From: Ovis canadensis
Lineage: Eukaryota; Chordata; Mammalia; Artiodactyla; Bovidae
Direction: 5' to 3'
Assembly: GCF_042477335.2 (NCBI RefSeq)
Contig: NC_091251.1
Span: 32,814,501 to 32,878,500, forward strand
Length of the DNA stretch: 64,000 bases
The notes under the pieces are model-generated. The model was not told the origin of the DNA, ran no database searches, and saw only the letters and a list, made by a program, of their open reading frames with translations. Both the position numbers and the translations under genes were made by a program. Below, piece after piece: positions 1 to 12,535 of this stretch (position 1 is the stretch's first letter; each line of letters opens with the position of its first letter).

Positions 1-58
1 GCCGAGCCCGGCCCCGGGCCGCCGGGCAGCGGGCCTGCTGCAGGACGGCTGGAGGGCG
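1..58 (+). other. CD276: CD276 non-coding exon 1 (3' part), candidate
   Basis: A GC-rich stretch ends at 58 and is followed by GTGAGC, a near-consensus donor at 59-64. There is no ATG in the stretch, as expected for a 5' UTR exon. B7-H3 genes are known to begin with a non-coding exon separated by a long intron from the signal-peptide exon, and the distance here fits the human locus size of about 30 kb. The 5' end lies outside the window. No cDNA evidence is available to me. Confidence 0.5.
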
Positions 59-300
59 GTGAGCCCCCGCCCTCGCAGGGCGCCCCCGCCCCAGCCCTCT
101 CCCCGTGTCGGGGCTGGCCGCGGCGCCGGGAGCACGTTGGACCCCGGATCTGGGGCCCGGAGGCGGCTGGGGCTGCCAGAATCCAATCCCGCCCCCAGCC
201 CTGCCTCCCCTTCCCCTGGCCGGCGGGGCCTGAGCAATGTGGGAGCTGCCCTCACCCGGGAATCCGCTCGAGGAGGAGGCTGGGCGGGAGACTGTGACCG
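1..300. promoter_or_regulatory. CD276: CpG-rich block, probable CD276 promoter-side CpG island (truncated by window edge)
   Basis: The first 300 bases are strongly GC-rich with many CpG dinucleotides, unlike the following 20 kb. CpG content falls away after about 300. The block sits about 21 kb upstream of the first coding exon of CD276 and contains a consensus splice donor at 59, so a promoter-proximal CpG island at the CD276 first exon is the simplest reading. The transcription start itself is probably to the left of the window. No TATA box is visible. The assignment to CD276 is an inference from position and orientation. Confidence 0.6.
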
Positions 301-1790
301 CGGAGGCCCTGGGTGTGCACGGGAACAGAGGCACATCTGTCATTGTGTTGATGATTCTGGAAAGCTTCACTATCTGGAAAGCCGCTGTCTGGAGCTAGGA
401 GTGAAGCGGAGTCTCCCCGGGGCCCTGTAGAGGAACACACCCTGACCTGATCACCAGCTCTGAGGAGGGGGAGCTGCCAGGGAGAGGAGGGCCAAGGGTT
501 GGATAGGGGGCCCCATTCTGCTTGGCCCAGAGAAATGGAGTGGGCGACTGGAGACTTCCATGGGTAGCAGTGGGCATGCGGGAGACAGATTCAGAGAAGG
601 ACAGACAGGGACGGCTGGCCTGGGTGAAGGGATGAATAGGTGTGTACGGGTAGGGGGCAGAGCACAGGGAGTAGGGATGGGACATTTGGGGCTTGGGAAA
701 TCTCAGGGAGATGATGGGTGGGGTGGGATGGAGAGGAGGTGGAAGACGTGGTGGAGGGAAGGTGGGGACCCAGGGTGGAGGCCCAAGTCCTCTGTTGCTG
801 CTTAGCTAGCGAATTGGCAGGTTTGGGGCCTAAGGCAGTGAACTGCCAGAAAAGGGGATTTATTTCTAAGCCAAACCTAGCCTAATGAGAAATGCATGAT
901 GGATGACTCAGATATGGGATCTATCATTGAGGAAAACAGTAAGCAAATAGGAAAGCAAAACCCATTGGAGAGTTGAGAGGGTTTGTTTGACTTAATTGAG
1001 AAAAACTACTTAGGTTCAAATTGGATGTAGATAATTATAAATGAGTCTGATTTCATCGTTAAATGAAGGCCCTAGGTCTTTTTCTTACATGCCTGTCTTT
1101 AGCAATTTGCTTCTATATTAGAAAGTAATGAAGCTGTTCTGTTTTTAAGAGAGTTCTTTATTTAGTTCAGCCTCTTCTGTGACTCCCTCTTGCCTCCCAG
1201 AAGTTCCTAAGAAATCTGAGGCAGTGCAGCCTTCTGTAATTTCGAGGTCTGCACACAGGTGGGTGCTTTTGGAGACTGAGGGAAACTGAAGTCTAAACTT
1301 GAAATTGAACCCTAAACATGTCCAGTTGGTTGGTCTGAGTGGCAGAGCTCTGAGGCTGTGTGTATGAGTGGTGGCTTATATTTCCAGCTCTTTTGGAAAT
1401 GGGAGTAATTTGGGTGAGTGTATTTTTCTGATATTTAGAGTTCCTGAGATTAAATGAATACTTATGTTAATCATTGATCATGGAAATCTTTCTCCCCTGT
1501 GTTATGCACATCACAGTCTGACCTCTTGATGTTAGTGACATTTTCCTTCATGACTTCAGATCAGCGCTGTGAACATCCATTTTTGCACTAAGGGGACTCT
1601 CAGGGGAGTGAGATTTGCATTAAGTGTCTTCAGAGATGCTTGTATTGGTCCCATGACTGATCTTGGAGTTCTTTTCTCTCTTCCGTGACATCACTGGTGG
1701 TTTCTCCTGCCTGCTCTCAGTGAGCTTTCCAATGTATTCCAGACTCCTGTGTTGCAAGAAATTGGACCATCCAGCTTGTAAGAGATAGGA

Positions 1791-1995
1791 GTGTTAGTTG
1801 CTCAGTTGTGCCTGACTCTTTGCAACCCCATGGACTGCAGCCCACCAGGCTCCTCTGTCCATGGGATTTTCCAGGCAAGGATACTAGAATGGTTTGCCAT
1901 TTCCTTCTTCAGGGAATCTTCCTGACCCAGAGATCGAAGCGGGGTCTCCTGCACTACAGGCAGACTCTTTACCAACTGAGCTACCAGGGAAGCCC
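1791..1995 (-). mobile_element. Bov-tA SINE
   Basis: Reverse complement of the tRNA-Glu-derived ruminant SINE: BovA part first, tRNA-like head (ending ACCAGGGAAGCCC) last. Flanked by 11-bp direct repeats AAGAGATAGGA (1780-1790) and AAGAGATGGGA (1996-2006), one mismatch. Confidence 0.9.
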
Positions 1996-2790
1996 AAGAG
2001 ATGGGAAGCCTACCTTAAAACAGGACTGAGGATGAGAAGGGGTTTTGGGAATTGAGGACCGATTTTCCTCCCTGTCCTTGGCCCTCTGCACCTCTGCCCG
2101 GCACCTGATAGAAGCAGGTTGACTGGCTGACTGAGATTCTCAGATAGCTGGGTCAGAAGCTGGAATGTCTGTGGAAAGGACAGTTATAGAAGTGCTGTCC
2201 CTTCTGTGGAGGCTGTGTTCTTACTCTTTTGAAGTTGACTTTTGAACTGTCCTGTGGGAATTCCTCTATCCTTAAACTTTAACCTGCTCTGGAGTCATCA
2301 GTCTTCATTCTTTGGTGTAGGATTTGGGCTTGACACTGAGATGAGCAATATAGTTCAGGATCAGAGACTGAGTATGATCACAGAGCCAGAAGCTGAGATG
2401 CCGCAGCACTCAGAAAGTATTATAGACACGTGTCTGGCCTGTTGCTTGCCACTTCTTGGTTGGGTTTGTGCTATGTGAGGAAAAATGACCCAAGTCCAAG
2501 CGGCCCCTGAGATGAACACCACCCAGGGCCTGAGCAGTGGCCCTGAGTCATGGGGTCAGGGGAGGAGGAGGAAGGGCAGGCAGGATGATGTCACTGCCCA
2601 TGAGCTTATCCTCTGAGTGGGTTGGCCATTTCCACTCCTGTCCATTTCCCACACCCCTAGGGCAGGAATGACAGGAAGGTCCACTGGCAAAAGAGGGAAG
2701 GCAAAGTCAGGGCCAAAAGAGGACAAGAGTGTGGGAACTGGTGATCTTGGAGAAATTTCCTTTGGTCTCGTTGGTCAGAATGGATCACAC

Positions 2791-2978
2791 ATCTGTACAT
2801 ATAGCCTAACAGAGGAGGCTCAGTACAGAGGATCCAGGAGGCCTTCTCCCCATGCCCATGGCAATAATAACAAGTAGTCATGATCCTTACCACTGTTGGC
2901 GTGCTTTAAACGCTTTCTGTATGTCCTCTTATTTTATCCTTACAGCAGCTCTGTGGGGTAGGCATTGCTTCCCCCCTT
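2791..2978 (+). repeat. Local duplication, copy 1
   Basis: About 188 bp matching 3944-4134 at roughly 93% by eye, with the same small indels. The 3' half looks like an old MIR-type core (TTATTTTATCCTTACAGCAG). Similarity stops sharply on both sides. Confidence 0.8.
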
Positions 2979-3943
2979 TTTATGTAACCTTCGCCTACCA
3001 CCCCCAGTTCTGCCACCCCTGTGGAATAAGGTTCCAGATAGGAGCAGTGGGTTTTCAGGTTTTGGGTTGTGGGGGTGTGCTGGATGCTTAATAGGAATCA
3101 TCTTGTTTCATCATCATAGCTGTCCTGTGAGGTAGGGAGTCGTTAGCTCCATTGTACATATGGGTAAACTGAGGCCCAGGAAAGGGAAATCACATGCCCC
3201 AAAACATGCAGCTGGCAAATGCTGAGGCTCGGTTGCTGTCTCCTCCAGGAGCTGGCTCTTTCTGCCACTCTGGAGGCATACTCAGCTGGAACCTGGTAAG
3301 ATGTGCTAAGGGTCCCTAGTAAGATGTGCAAGGCAGAGAGGATTCATCTGGGGAACTGGGGAGATGGCAGACCTGACCTGGGTGTCCCAGACTAGTGTCC
3401 TTGCAGCGCAGTTGGAACCACTGTGACGAGTTCTTACTGTTCCAGAGGCCTCAGCACACTAGTGCCTTTCAGGAGCCCCTCTCAGTTCCGGCCAGTGCTT
3501 CCGGCCAGCTGCCCCCATTATCCCTCATTCTCCCAAGAATGGATGCTTCCTCCACACCCCTAATGCCTTTGGGCCTTTGGTCTTCCCAAGACTTAGGGAG
3601 GGCATTTTGGAGGGAACTGCTGGGAGTGGGGATTGAGAAACATTTTTTGGGGGAGCCTTGGAGCAGGCCTCTGGGAGGCAGGACTTCCAGGTAACCTAAA
3701 GTCAATGTAGGCTCCCCAGAACTGGATGTCTCATGGGAGAGATACTGAAATATGTGGAGGCCTTGTACAAAGGGGTATGTAGCAGCACAGGGGCTGTGTC
3801 CTGGAGGAGGAAGGGGGAGAGGACCAACAGGGATGAGCCAGACACAGAGATGGAGCCGAATTGTGATTTGCTGCTTTGGAGTTGGGGTGCTGGTGGAGTC
3901 CTAGGTGCAAAGAGGGGCCAGAGAAAGAATAATGTTCCCAGGG

Positions 3944-4134
3944 ATCTGTACATATAGCCTGACAGTGGAGGCTCAGTGCAGAGGATCCAGGAGGTCTTCT
4001 CCCCATGCCCATGGCAATAATAACAAAAGTAGTCATGATCCTTACCACTGTTTGGGTGCTTTAAACCCTTTCTGTATGTCCTCTTATTTTATCCTTACAG
4101 CAGCTCTGTGGGGTAGGGATTGCTTCCCCCCTTT
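3944..4134 (+). repeat. Local duplication, copy 2
   Basis: Partner of 2791-2978, offset 1153 bp. It continues on its right into MIR-like sequence (to about 4240) that copy 1 lacks. Copy 1 instead joins unrelated C-rich sequence, so copy 2 probably keeps the original arrangement. Confidence 0.8.
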
Positions 4135-6774
4135 CAACGATATGGAATCAAATCTCAAAGAGGTTAAGTCATTTATACTTGATCATATGTCTAGCCAGCC
4201 TTCGGAGTCAGAGTTTGAGCCTAGGCGTGTCTGCTGTACCTGAGTCTAAGCTGTATGGTGAGGCAGGCAAGAGAGCCTGATGATGGTGTTTAACAGGTGA
4301 GGAATTCAAGCCCAGGGGCACCTAGCTGGCTCTTAGTCACCTCTGATGTGACTGATGACTGAGCATGGGCCCCTCGGCAGTCTGAACCCTGTTTCCTAGG
4401 CTCAGATGCCCCTTTGTATGGTGGGCATGGAAGTGGGCGCTGGACAGGCCAGCTCCAAGAGGCCTTCCAGCTCTGAGGCTAGGTGGAGCCTGCTACACTC
4501 CAGAGGAACCCCTGGAGATCCAGAGAGGCTGGTGCTTAGGTGGAGAGTGGTCTGCAGCATTTTTCTGCCAGGGCAAACCTCTTTCAGGGTAGAAACCTGA
4601 AGAATGTCAGGGCAGGGAGTGTTTAGGTAGAACACATCTGGAGTAAGTGAGCCCTTCCATGAGTGAAGTCTAGAAAGGTTTCTGGGAGGGATGAAATTTC
4701 CAGACACATCCGGGTGGGCACTCAGCAGGACTCAGCAGAGGTTGGGTGAATGCAGATGTGTGTGGCACGGCCTGCCAGGACATGACCTGGGATCCGCCCT
4801 GCAACTTGGTCTTATGTTCTCTCATGCCTTCCCGTCCTCTCTCCACTCTCCTCCTTCAACTCCTTCCTTCTGGCCAGACCTCTTCTGAGCTAAGTGCAGC
4901 CGTCACTTTATTCCAAGGTTCCATGTTTCTGATGGGGTGTGTGTGCGTGTGTATGTTTGTAGCCTCTGCACACACTTCTAGTTCATGCTGCCTTGTCAAG
5001 TGGCTGTTGAACTCTGGAAGACGCAAACTCGTTTTGTGGTGGCTCCTTAGCCAGAAGAGGGTGTGAGAAGCAGGCCAGCTGTTGTGGCAAAAGTTACCAT
5101 ATTCTTGAACCCACTGAGCCGTCTTCCTTCTCTCTGGTTTCGCCTCCTCCGGGTCTCAGGCCTTGACTTCAGTGGGGAGAGGGTGCCTCGATGGGGATGG
5201 TTTGGCTTGGGGAAGCTGGGGGCTCTGCTCTGTCCTGTTTTTCCTCTTCCTTGTTCTTCCTAAATCCATAAAAGAAGCAGATTGCCGATGCCAAGAAAAG
5301 CCTGGCCCCACTCCGCTGGGCTGGCGCTGATGACACACTGCTGTTTTGACTCACACAGAAATCACTTTGAGAGGAAGAATTGATTTCTTCTCTTGGGTAG
5401 GATCACGGGGATGGGGAGCACTGCCCAGCAGACAGCCTTGAACACCAAAGGCCCAAACTAACTCATTATCAGGAAAAAGGAAGGCCGTCAGGGTTCCTAG
5501 GCAACTCTGGAGACCCCCTAAACTCTTTCGCAGGCTCCCACCCTGCTGTGGAACACCTATACTATTAATATTAGGCCAGGTTTTTCTTAGATAATTTTTC
5601 TCAGTGGAGTCCCATAACCATCTTATGAAGGCAGAGTTTAGATTCCTATTTCACACATGAGCCAGCTGAGGTTCAGAGAGGATGTTTTCCCAAAGTCACA
5701 TGTCTAGGAAGTGGCAGAGTCTGGATTTGAAGCTGTGTCTCCAGCTCCAGAGACATCTTCTAAAATGGCAGGGCTCACTCTGTCCACGAGGCTTCTTGTG
5801 CTACAGCAGCCCAGTGTGTGATGGTGGTCATAGCGCAGGAAGGGGGCCAGCACCTTCCTTTGAGGGTTAGGGAAATGAAGACCCTGAGAGGCAATGGGGC
5901 AGAGCAAGTGGGTGACAGAGCCTGGTCTAAAGCCCGCATAAACATAAATCTTCGATGTTGCTGTTTTCCTTTTTCATTTGTTAATGAACAAAAGAACTAG
6001 ATGCTTGTTGTCAAAGCAGCAGAAGTGTATCAGAGTAACTAGAAGGTGGAAGTAGATGCTTACCTTCATTCCCATGCTCCAGGGTTGTGTTCACTATCAC
6101 GCTTCCAGGCCGTTTTTCTAGACAAACATTCATCCATGCATCTCTCTATCTATCTAAATACACAGGCATTCATTCATTCATTGAGCAGTGCTCTGAACAC
6201 TCATTATGTGCCAAACCTTAGCTAAGGATCCAATAGGATAAAGGATCTAATAAATAAAGCAGACATGGCTCCTGCTCAGGGAGGTCTCGGTGTGACACAA
6301 GGTAAACAGCAACGCATAACAGGGACATCCATAGAGTGGCAGACCCCCAACCCAGCTTTCCTGCCAAGGTGAACCTCAAGCTGTCATCCGGGAAGAAGGA
6401 ACTGTGCTTGCAGAGACCCTGTGAGGTAGGGAACAGGGTCTCGTCGTAAGAGCTCTGATGAGGGGCGAATGGGAGGAGGTGAGGCTGGGGAGGTGGACAG
6501 GGCTGAACCAGGCAAGACCCTGTAGGCTGATTAGACATCGAAAGTGATGACGTGATGCACTTTTGTTTTTATAGCTGTTTTTCTGGTTGCTGTGTAGAAG
6601 TCTGGATGGGCGTATAGAGCTGGGTTGGGGGACAAGAGAGAAAGTGGAGAGACTGGTGAGGAGCCTTTTGTAGTCATGCAGGCAAGAGATGATGGCAGCT
6701 TGGCAGACCAGAGAGAGAAGCCGAGGTAGAGGGGAATAGAGAGAGTAAAAATACATTGGGTTGACAAGCTTTTT

Positions 6775-8320
6775 CTCTAAAGGATCAGAAAGTAAATTGT
6801 TTAGGCTTTGTGATTATTGCAACTACTCAGTTCTACTGCTGTGATGGAAAAGTAGTCACAGGTAATGTGTAAATGAATGGAGGGTGGCTGTGTGCTGACG
6901 AAACTTGATTTCAGTTCAGTTCAGTCGCTCAGTCGTGTCCGACTCTTTGCGACCCCATGAATCGCAGCACGCCAGGCCTCCCTGTCCATCACCAACTCCC
7001 AGAGCTCACCCAGACTCACGTCCATCAAGTCAGTGATGCCATCCAGCCGTCTCATTCTCTGTCGTCCCCTTCTCCTCCTGTCTCCAATCCCTCCTGGCAT
7101 CAGAGTCTTTTCCAGTGAGTCAACTCTTCGCATGAGGTGGCCAAAGTATTGGAGTTTCAGCTTTAGCATCATTCCTGCCAAAGAAATTCCAGGGCTGATC
7201 TCCTTCAGAATGGACTGGTTGGATCTCCTTGCAGTCCAAGGGACTCTCAAGGGTCTTCTCCAACACCACAGTTCAAAAGCATCAATTCTTCGGTGCTCAT
7301 CCTTCACAGTCCAACTCTCACATCCATACATGACCACAGGAAAAACCATAGCCTTGACTAGACGGACCTTAGTTGGCAAAGGAATGTCTCTGCTTTTGAA
7401 TATGCTATCTAGGTTGGTCATAACTTTTCTTCCAAGGAGTAAGTGTCTTTTAATTTCATGGCTGCAATCACCATCTGCAGTGATTTTGGAGCCCAAAAAA
7501 ATGAAGTCGGACACTGTTTCCACTGTTTCCCCACCTATTTGCCATGAAGTGATGGGACCAGATGCCATGATCTTCGTTTTCTGAATGTTGAGCTATAAGA
7601 CAACTTTTTCACTCTCCTCTTTCACTTTCATCAAGAGGCTCTTTAGTTCCTCTTCACTTTCTGCCATAAGGGTGGTGTCATCTGCATATCTGAGGTGATT
7701 GATATTTCTCCCGGCAATCTTGATTTCAGCTTGTGTTTCTTCCAGTCCAGCGTTTCTCATGATGCACTTTGCATATAAGGTAAATAAGCAGGGTGACAAT
7801 ATACAGCGTTGATGTACTCCTTTTCCTATTTGGAACCAGTCTGTTGTTCCATGTCCAGTTCTAACCGTTGCTTCCTGACCTGCATACAGATTTCTCAAGA
7901 GGCAGGTCAGATGGTCTGGTATTCCCATCTCTTTCAGAATTTTCCACAGTTTATTGTGATCCACACAGTCAAAGGCTTTGGCATAGTCAATAAAGCAGAA
8001 ATAAATATTTTTCTGGAACTCTCTTGCTTTTTCCATGATCCAGCGGACGTTGGCAATTTGATCTCTGGCTCTTCTACCTTTTCTAAAACCAGCTTGAACA
8101 TCACGAAGTTCACGGTTCACGTATTGCTGAAGCCTGGCTTGGAGAATTTTGAGCATTACTTTACTAGCATGTGAGATGAGTGCAATTGTGCGGTAGTTTG
8201 AGCATTCTTTGGCATTGCCTTTCTTTGATTTACAGACACTGAAATTTGAATTTCATATGATTTTCATGTGTTATGAAGAATTCTTCTTTTAATTTTCTAA
8301 CCATGTGAAAAGGTAAACCC
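6775..8320. mobile_element. Old hAT-type DNA transposon fossil split by BovB
   Basis: 6775-6911 and about 8224-8320 read as the two halves of one ancient non-autonomous DNA transposon ('AGGCTTTGTG...CAACTACTCAGTTCTACTGC' and 'ACTGAAATTTGAATTTCATATGATTTTCA' words). The same family recurs at 9150-9380 and 28290-28480. The family name is not certain from memory. Confidence 0.5.
6912..8223 (-). mobile_element. BovB (RTE) LINE, 5'-truncated, 3' 1.3 kb
   Basis: Reverse-strand frames give two reverse-transcriptase pieces: 8156-7593, with the palm motif YADDT and the upstream FIDYAKAFD block, and 7568-6921, the C-terminal part. They are split by a frame break near 7580-7593. The element ends in the typical CAGTTCAGTTCAGTCGCTCAG tail words. 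It sits in a DNA-transposon fossil with near-identical flanks (TTGATTTCAG / TTGATTTACAG). Confidence 0.93.
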
Positions 8321-9149
8321 TGTCTTAACTGGTGAGCTGAACAAAAGCAGGTGGTGAGCAGAATTGGGGGTGAGGCTGTAGTCTGCAGATCCCTGAGATA
8401 TATTTGGGTGTTGGGGATGGCTGTTCTTGGTGATGAACTATAAGGGTAAGAGAAATCAGGGTTCTGACTTGATCTGAGGCGGTGGAGGATGATGCCTTTA
8501 CGAAGTGGGAAGGGCTGGGGAGGAACAGGTTTGGGGAAGGAATCAAGAGATTGAAGAGGGACGTGTTAAGAGAGATGTGCCTGTCAATCTTTGGAACAGA
8601 GATGTTTAGGAGACAGTTGGGCTTAAGTTTGGAGCTCGGATGAGAGGTGTGGACTTGGAGAAGTAAATTTGGGAGTTATCAGCATATAAATGATATTTAA
8701 AGCCACAGGAGTGGATGAAATCATCTAGGAAAAAAAATAGTAGAGAGAATTAAGGGGAGGGTCTAGGAGCAAGCCCCTGGGGGTTCAGTGCCAGAGACGG
8801 AAGGACCTGCACTGAAATATAGGAGATGGAGAGAGAGGTAGATCTGGGACCATGGGACCATGCATTAACACAGAAATTAGGTCACATAACTCCCAATATA
8901 TAATATACTTTATTCAGTGACCCACATGGACTTATTTCCATGTTAGTACAAGTTCTTTTGAAAGGCTGTATGCTATTCCTTTATACAGATGTGCCATAAT
9001 TAATGTACCCATTCCCAATTGTTTTCCATTTTTGCTGCTGATGTGTTTGAGAATGGAACTAGTGTTTCTGTAAACCAGTCCATACTGACTAGCCCCATAC
9101 TGGGGCAAATCTTCTGCTGCTTTTTTTGTATCGTCTAGAAGCTAAGAAT

Positions 9150-9380
9150 GATTGGCCAAAAAAATCATGTGATTCCTGAAAATTGTATTCGATTCAATTC
9201 CGAGTGTCCATAAAAACACTTCTATTGGAACACAGCTAGCTCATTCATTTATATACTGTCCCTGGCTGCTTTCCTGGGGTAAAGGCAGAGCTGAGCCATT
9301 CGGACAGATATGGGAAGGCCTGCACAGCCTCAAATGCTCACTATCTGGACCATCACAGAAGAAATCTGCTGACCCCTGCC
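9150..9380 (-). mobile_element. hAT-type DNA transposon fossil
   Basis: Ends in 'AATCTGCTGACCCCTG' and contains 'CACTTCTATTGGAACACAGC', the complementary orientation of the family split at 6775-8320. Non-coding and ancient. Confidence 0.5.
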
Positions 9381-9786
9381 TGACTCGATTCTACATCCAG
9401 AACCAGCAGTAGGTCCACACACAGTCGGAGCAGGGTATTTTGAGCATCTCCAGGAGGATACAATCTAGCAAAAAAAAACTCTGATGCCTGAAATTCTACC
9501 ATTAGCTCTTATTTTGAGTAAACCATTGCCCGTTTAAAATGTCATCCTTTAAAATTCAAACATCCTCAGCAAGGTTAACATTACATATGGATCAATTAAT
9601 CAAAGGTGGCCCACCTATGGCAGCAATGTTACTTCTCTACTCAAAACCCTTTCTCATCATGTACAAACTCCAAACATGACCTCCTGTTCTAGCCCTGACC
9701 ACCGGGGAGCGTCAGGTCAGTGTTCAGGGTTCACTTTAGCGGGTTGTCGTGTCTCTAAGGTACCACCAGGTGGTCCTCACTGTATC

Positions 9787-10065
9787 TTAAAACAGTACTC
9801 TGTACTGAACTGCAGTGATTTCTATGCATTTCCCTATTGGAACTCAGGCTCCTGGAGACAGACATAACTTAGACCTCTCTCTGCCCCCAGTGCCTACCTA
9901 CCAGGCACTCCATGAATAGTTCAGTGAATCACTAAATACACAAACCAATGTATAGTCAAGGACTCCTTCAGTTATAGATAGTAGAAACCTAGCTCAAACT
10001 GGCTCAAGAGGAAAAAAAGATTACTCATGTATCTGGGCAGTATAGGTGTGCAGCTTGCTCCAGGC
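9787..10065 (+). repeat. Segmental duplication, copy 1
   Basis: An L2-like tail joined to a second old repeat (AAACCTAGCTCAAACTGGCT... to CAGCTTGCTCCAGG). The same composite recurs at 17008-17500. The shared junction between two unrelated repeats argues for duplication, not independent insertion. Confidence 0.7.
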
Positions 10066-10818
10066 CTAGGGACGTACATGTTGTGTTCTGGGCTCTGTAT
10101 CCCTCCTGTGTTCACCTTTGCCTCTGTGTATTTGTTTGGATCAATTCTTTAGATTGTCGCTGGTTGACAGATTCATTGCCAACAGCCCCAGACCACATCC
10201 TCCTTAGCAACCTCAGCAAGAAAGAGTGCTTTCTGAGAGTGCCAGCAGCAAAGCCCTGGGAATTCTCTGATTGGGTGTGGCTTGGCTCACAGGCTCATTT
10301 CCAAGCCTGTCACTGAGTGGGGGCAGGGCAGGAGTTCTCCAAGGAGCCAGATCTGGTCCCCAGCTGAGGCCTGAGGCTGGGAGTCAGCCCTACCAGTACC
10401 ATATGGAGTGGGTTCCCCGCAGGAAATTGGAGCCCTGTTATCAGAATGATCCAGCCTAGAATGAGAGAGGGGCACTCTAGAATAAAGGATGTGGAGCAAA
10501 ATGTCTAGTGAAGGCAGAGAAGGTCTGCCCAGCATCTATTTTTCTTCTGTATCAAGGAAAGGAAGAGAAGCTGTTAGGAAGGAACCAGAGTTCAGGCCAG
10601 GAGGGGAGATGATAATCTGCTTTAATGGGTTTGTCTTCTGGCTCCTGAGATTGCCTGACCTGGTGCTGAGTGAACCTGGAGATGAGATCTCAGAGAAGCT
10701 ATCAGGGATATTTCAGGACAACTGGGAAAGACAGCAGAGATTGGATGGGGGTGGGGAAGGTGTGGGTTGCAGCATTTCACAGTTTCCTACTGTGTACAGA
10801 ATCAATCCAGGACCCCTA

Positions 10819-11300
10819 ATTGACCATAAAGAAGGCTGAGCACCCAAGAATTGATGCTTTTGAACCGTGGTGTTGGAGAAGACTCTTGAGAGTCCTTTGG
10901 ATTGCAAGGAGATCAAACCAGTCAATCCTAAAGAAAATCAAGCCTGAATATTCATTGGAAGTACTGATGCTAATCCAATACTTTGGCCACCTGATATGAA
11001 GAGCTGACTCATTAGAAAAGACCCTGATGCTGGAAAAGATTGAGGGCAGGAGGAGAAAGGGATGACAGAGGATGAGATGGTTGGATTTTGCAATCATTTA
11101 AGCTTCCAAAATGGGTCCCCAGCCCACTCACTGGTCTTTTCCCCCTCTTCCTTCCTTCAGAGATTGAGGGCAGGAGAAGAGGGTGACAGAGGATGAGATG
11201 GTTGGATGGCATCATCGATTCAATGGACATGAGTTTGAGCAAACTCTGGAACATAGTGAAAGGCAGGGAAGCCTGGGGTGCTGCAGTCCATGACTGAACA
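10819..11300 (+). mobile_element. BovB LINE 3' fragments, partly duplicated
   Basis: 10819-11092 is BovB ORF2 3' sequence. About 65 bp of other DNA follow, then 11160-11300 resumes BovB but repeats the last 50 bp ('AGATTGAGGGCAGGAG...GATGGTTGGAT') before going on to the 3' end. Decayed; no open frame. Confidence 0.85.
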
Positions 11301-11572
11301 ACAGCCAACCCCTAGCCACCTCCCTTGCCTCATCTCTTGACAGCCTCTCCTCAGAGTCCCATCTTCCCAGAGTCTACGGGGGTTGCCCGCTCTTCCATGA
11401 CTTGGCTGGTGCTGCCTCCTTCCCCAGATAGCTGGAATGTTTCCTCCTTTGTGAGGTCTCAACTAAGCCTCCCCATTCCTCCATGAACTGCTTGGCCCTC
11501 CGTTCCCGTAATACCTGCTATAAACCTGCATCTGTTTGTTGTATAAATGGATAAGCAACTGCTCAAAGACCT

Positions 11573-11851
11573 GCTGCTGCTGCTGCTGCTAGGTCACTTC
11601 AGTCGTGTCCAACTCTGTGTGACCCCATAGATGGCAGCCCACCAGGCTCCCTTGTCCCTGGGATTTTCCAGGCAAGAACACTGGAGTGGGTTGCCATTGC
11701 CTTCTCCAATGCATGAAAGTGAAAAGTGAAAGTGAAATCTCTCAGTCATGTTCAACTCTTAGCGACCCCATGGATTGCAGCCTACCAGGCTCCTCCATCC
11801 ATGGGAGTTTCCAGGCAAGAGGACTGGAGTGGGTCGCCAGTGCCTTCTCTG
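11573..11851 (-). mobile_element. Bov-A2 SINE (dimer)
   Basis: Two BovA monomers in reverse orientation joined by the GAAAGTGAAAAGTGAAAGTGA linker-type word, starting with (CTG)n, the complement of the AGC tail. Flanked by GCTCAAAGACCT (11561-11572) and GCTCAAAAACCT (11852-11863). Confidence 0.93.
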
Positions 11852-12410
11852 GCTCAAAAACCTATGACGGGCAAATAACCAGATTTATGGGGACTAAAGT
11901 AGATTACAGGAAGAACAGATCGGTGACTTAATCTTGACAAAACCCTGGAACTAATAATCAATCGAGCACTTGAGGAAGAGTCCACCTTCTTCAATTGAGA
12001 CTTTTTTTTCTGGTTTTTCTCCATGTGATTGGTCCCCCACCAGAAGCAGTGGTACTTTGGGGGTGAGATAAATGGGAAGCTGGGTGAGCAGCAGCACAAG
12101 TAGGAAGACTTGGGACCCCAAAACCTTGAATGGTGGACAGACATCCAGGGGCAGACCCTAGTACTACAGGGCTCTCCTGATTCTGTCCTCTCCCAGAGGA
12201 CCTTGATGACACAAGAAATAAGGTAAGGAGAAGAGGGTGACCTTTTTAGGTAACACCCATTTGTTCTTGTCTTCATCCACCAAAAAATTACTGAGCACCC
12301 CTGTGTACCAGGTACTGTCAAAACAGTAATTCAAAAGATCATGGCATGGTCACAAAACACTGTGTCTGCACTTAACGCCACCAAATTGTACACTTAAAAA
12401 TTATTAAAAT

Positions 12411-12535
12411 GGGAATTCTCTGTAGGTCCAGTGGTTAGGACTATACGCTTTCACTCCTAAGGTCCCAGGTTCAATCCCTGGTTGGGGAACGAATCCTATG
12501 AGTTGAGGGGTGTGGCAAAATTTTTAAAAAATGAC
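12411..12535 (+). mobile_element. CHR-type tRNA-derived SINE in an old L1 3' end
   Basis: GGGAATTCTCTGTAGGTCCAGTGG is the tRNA-like head, with a B-box-like GGTTCAATCCC. Flanking sequence (about 12290-12410 and 12536-12590) reads as the 3' end of an old L1 interrupted by this SINE. Confidence 0.7.

Noticed and set aside
59..430. 123-residue frame at the CpG block
   Set aside because: It starts with a GTG at the splice donor and is open because of the GC content; there is no recognisable protein.
6921..8156. Long reverse-strand frames of 215 and 187 residues with reverse-transcriptase motifs
   Set aside because: They are parts of a 5'-truncated, frame-broken BovB LINE, not a host gene.
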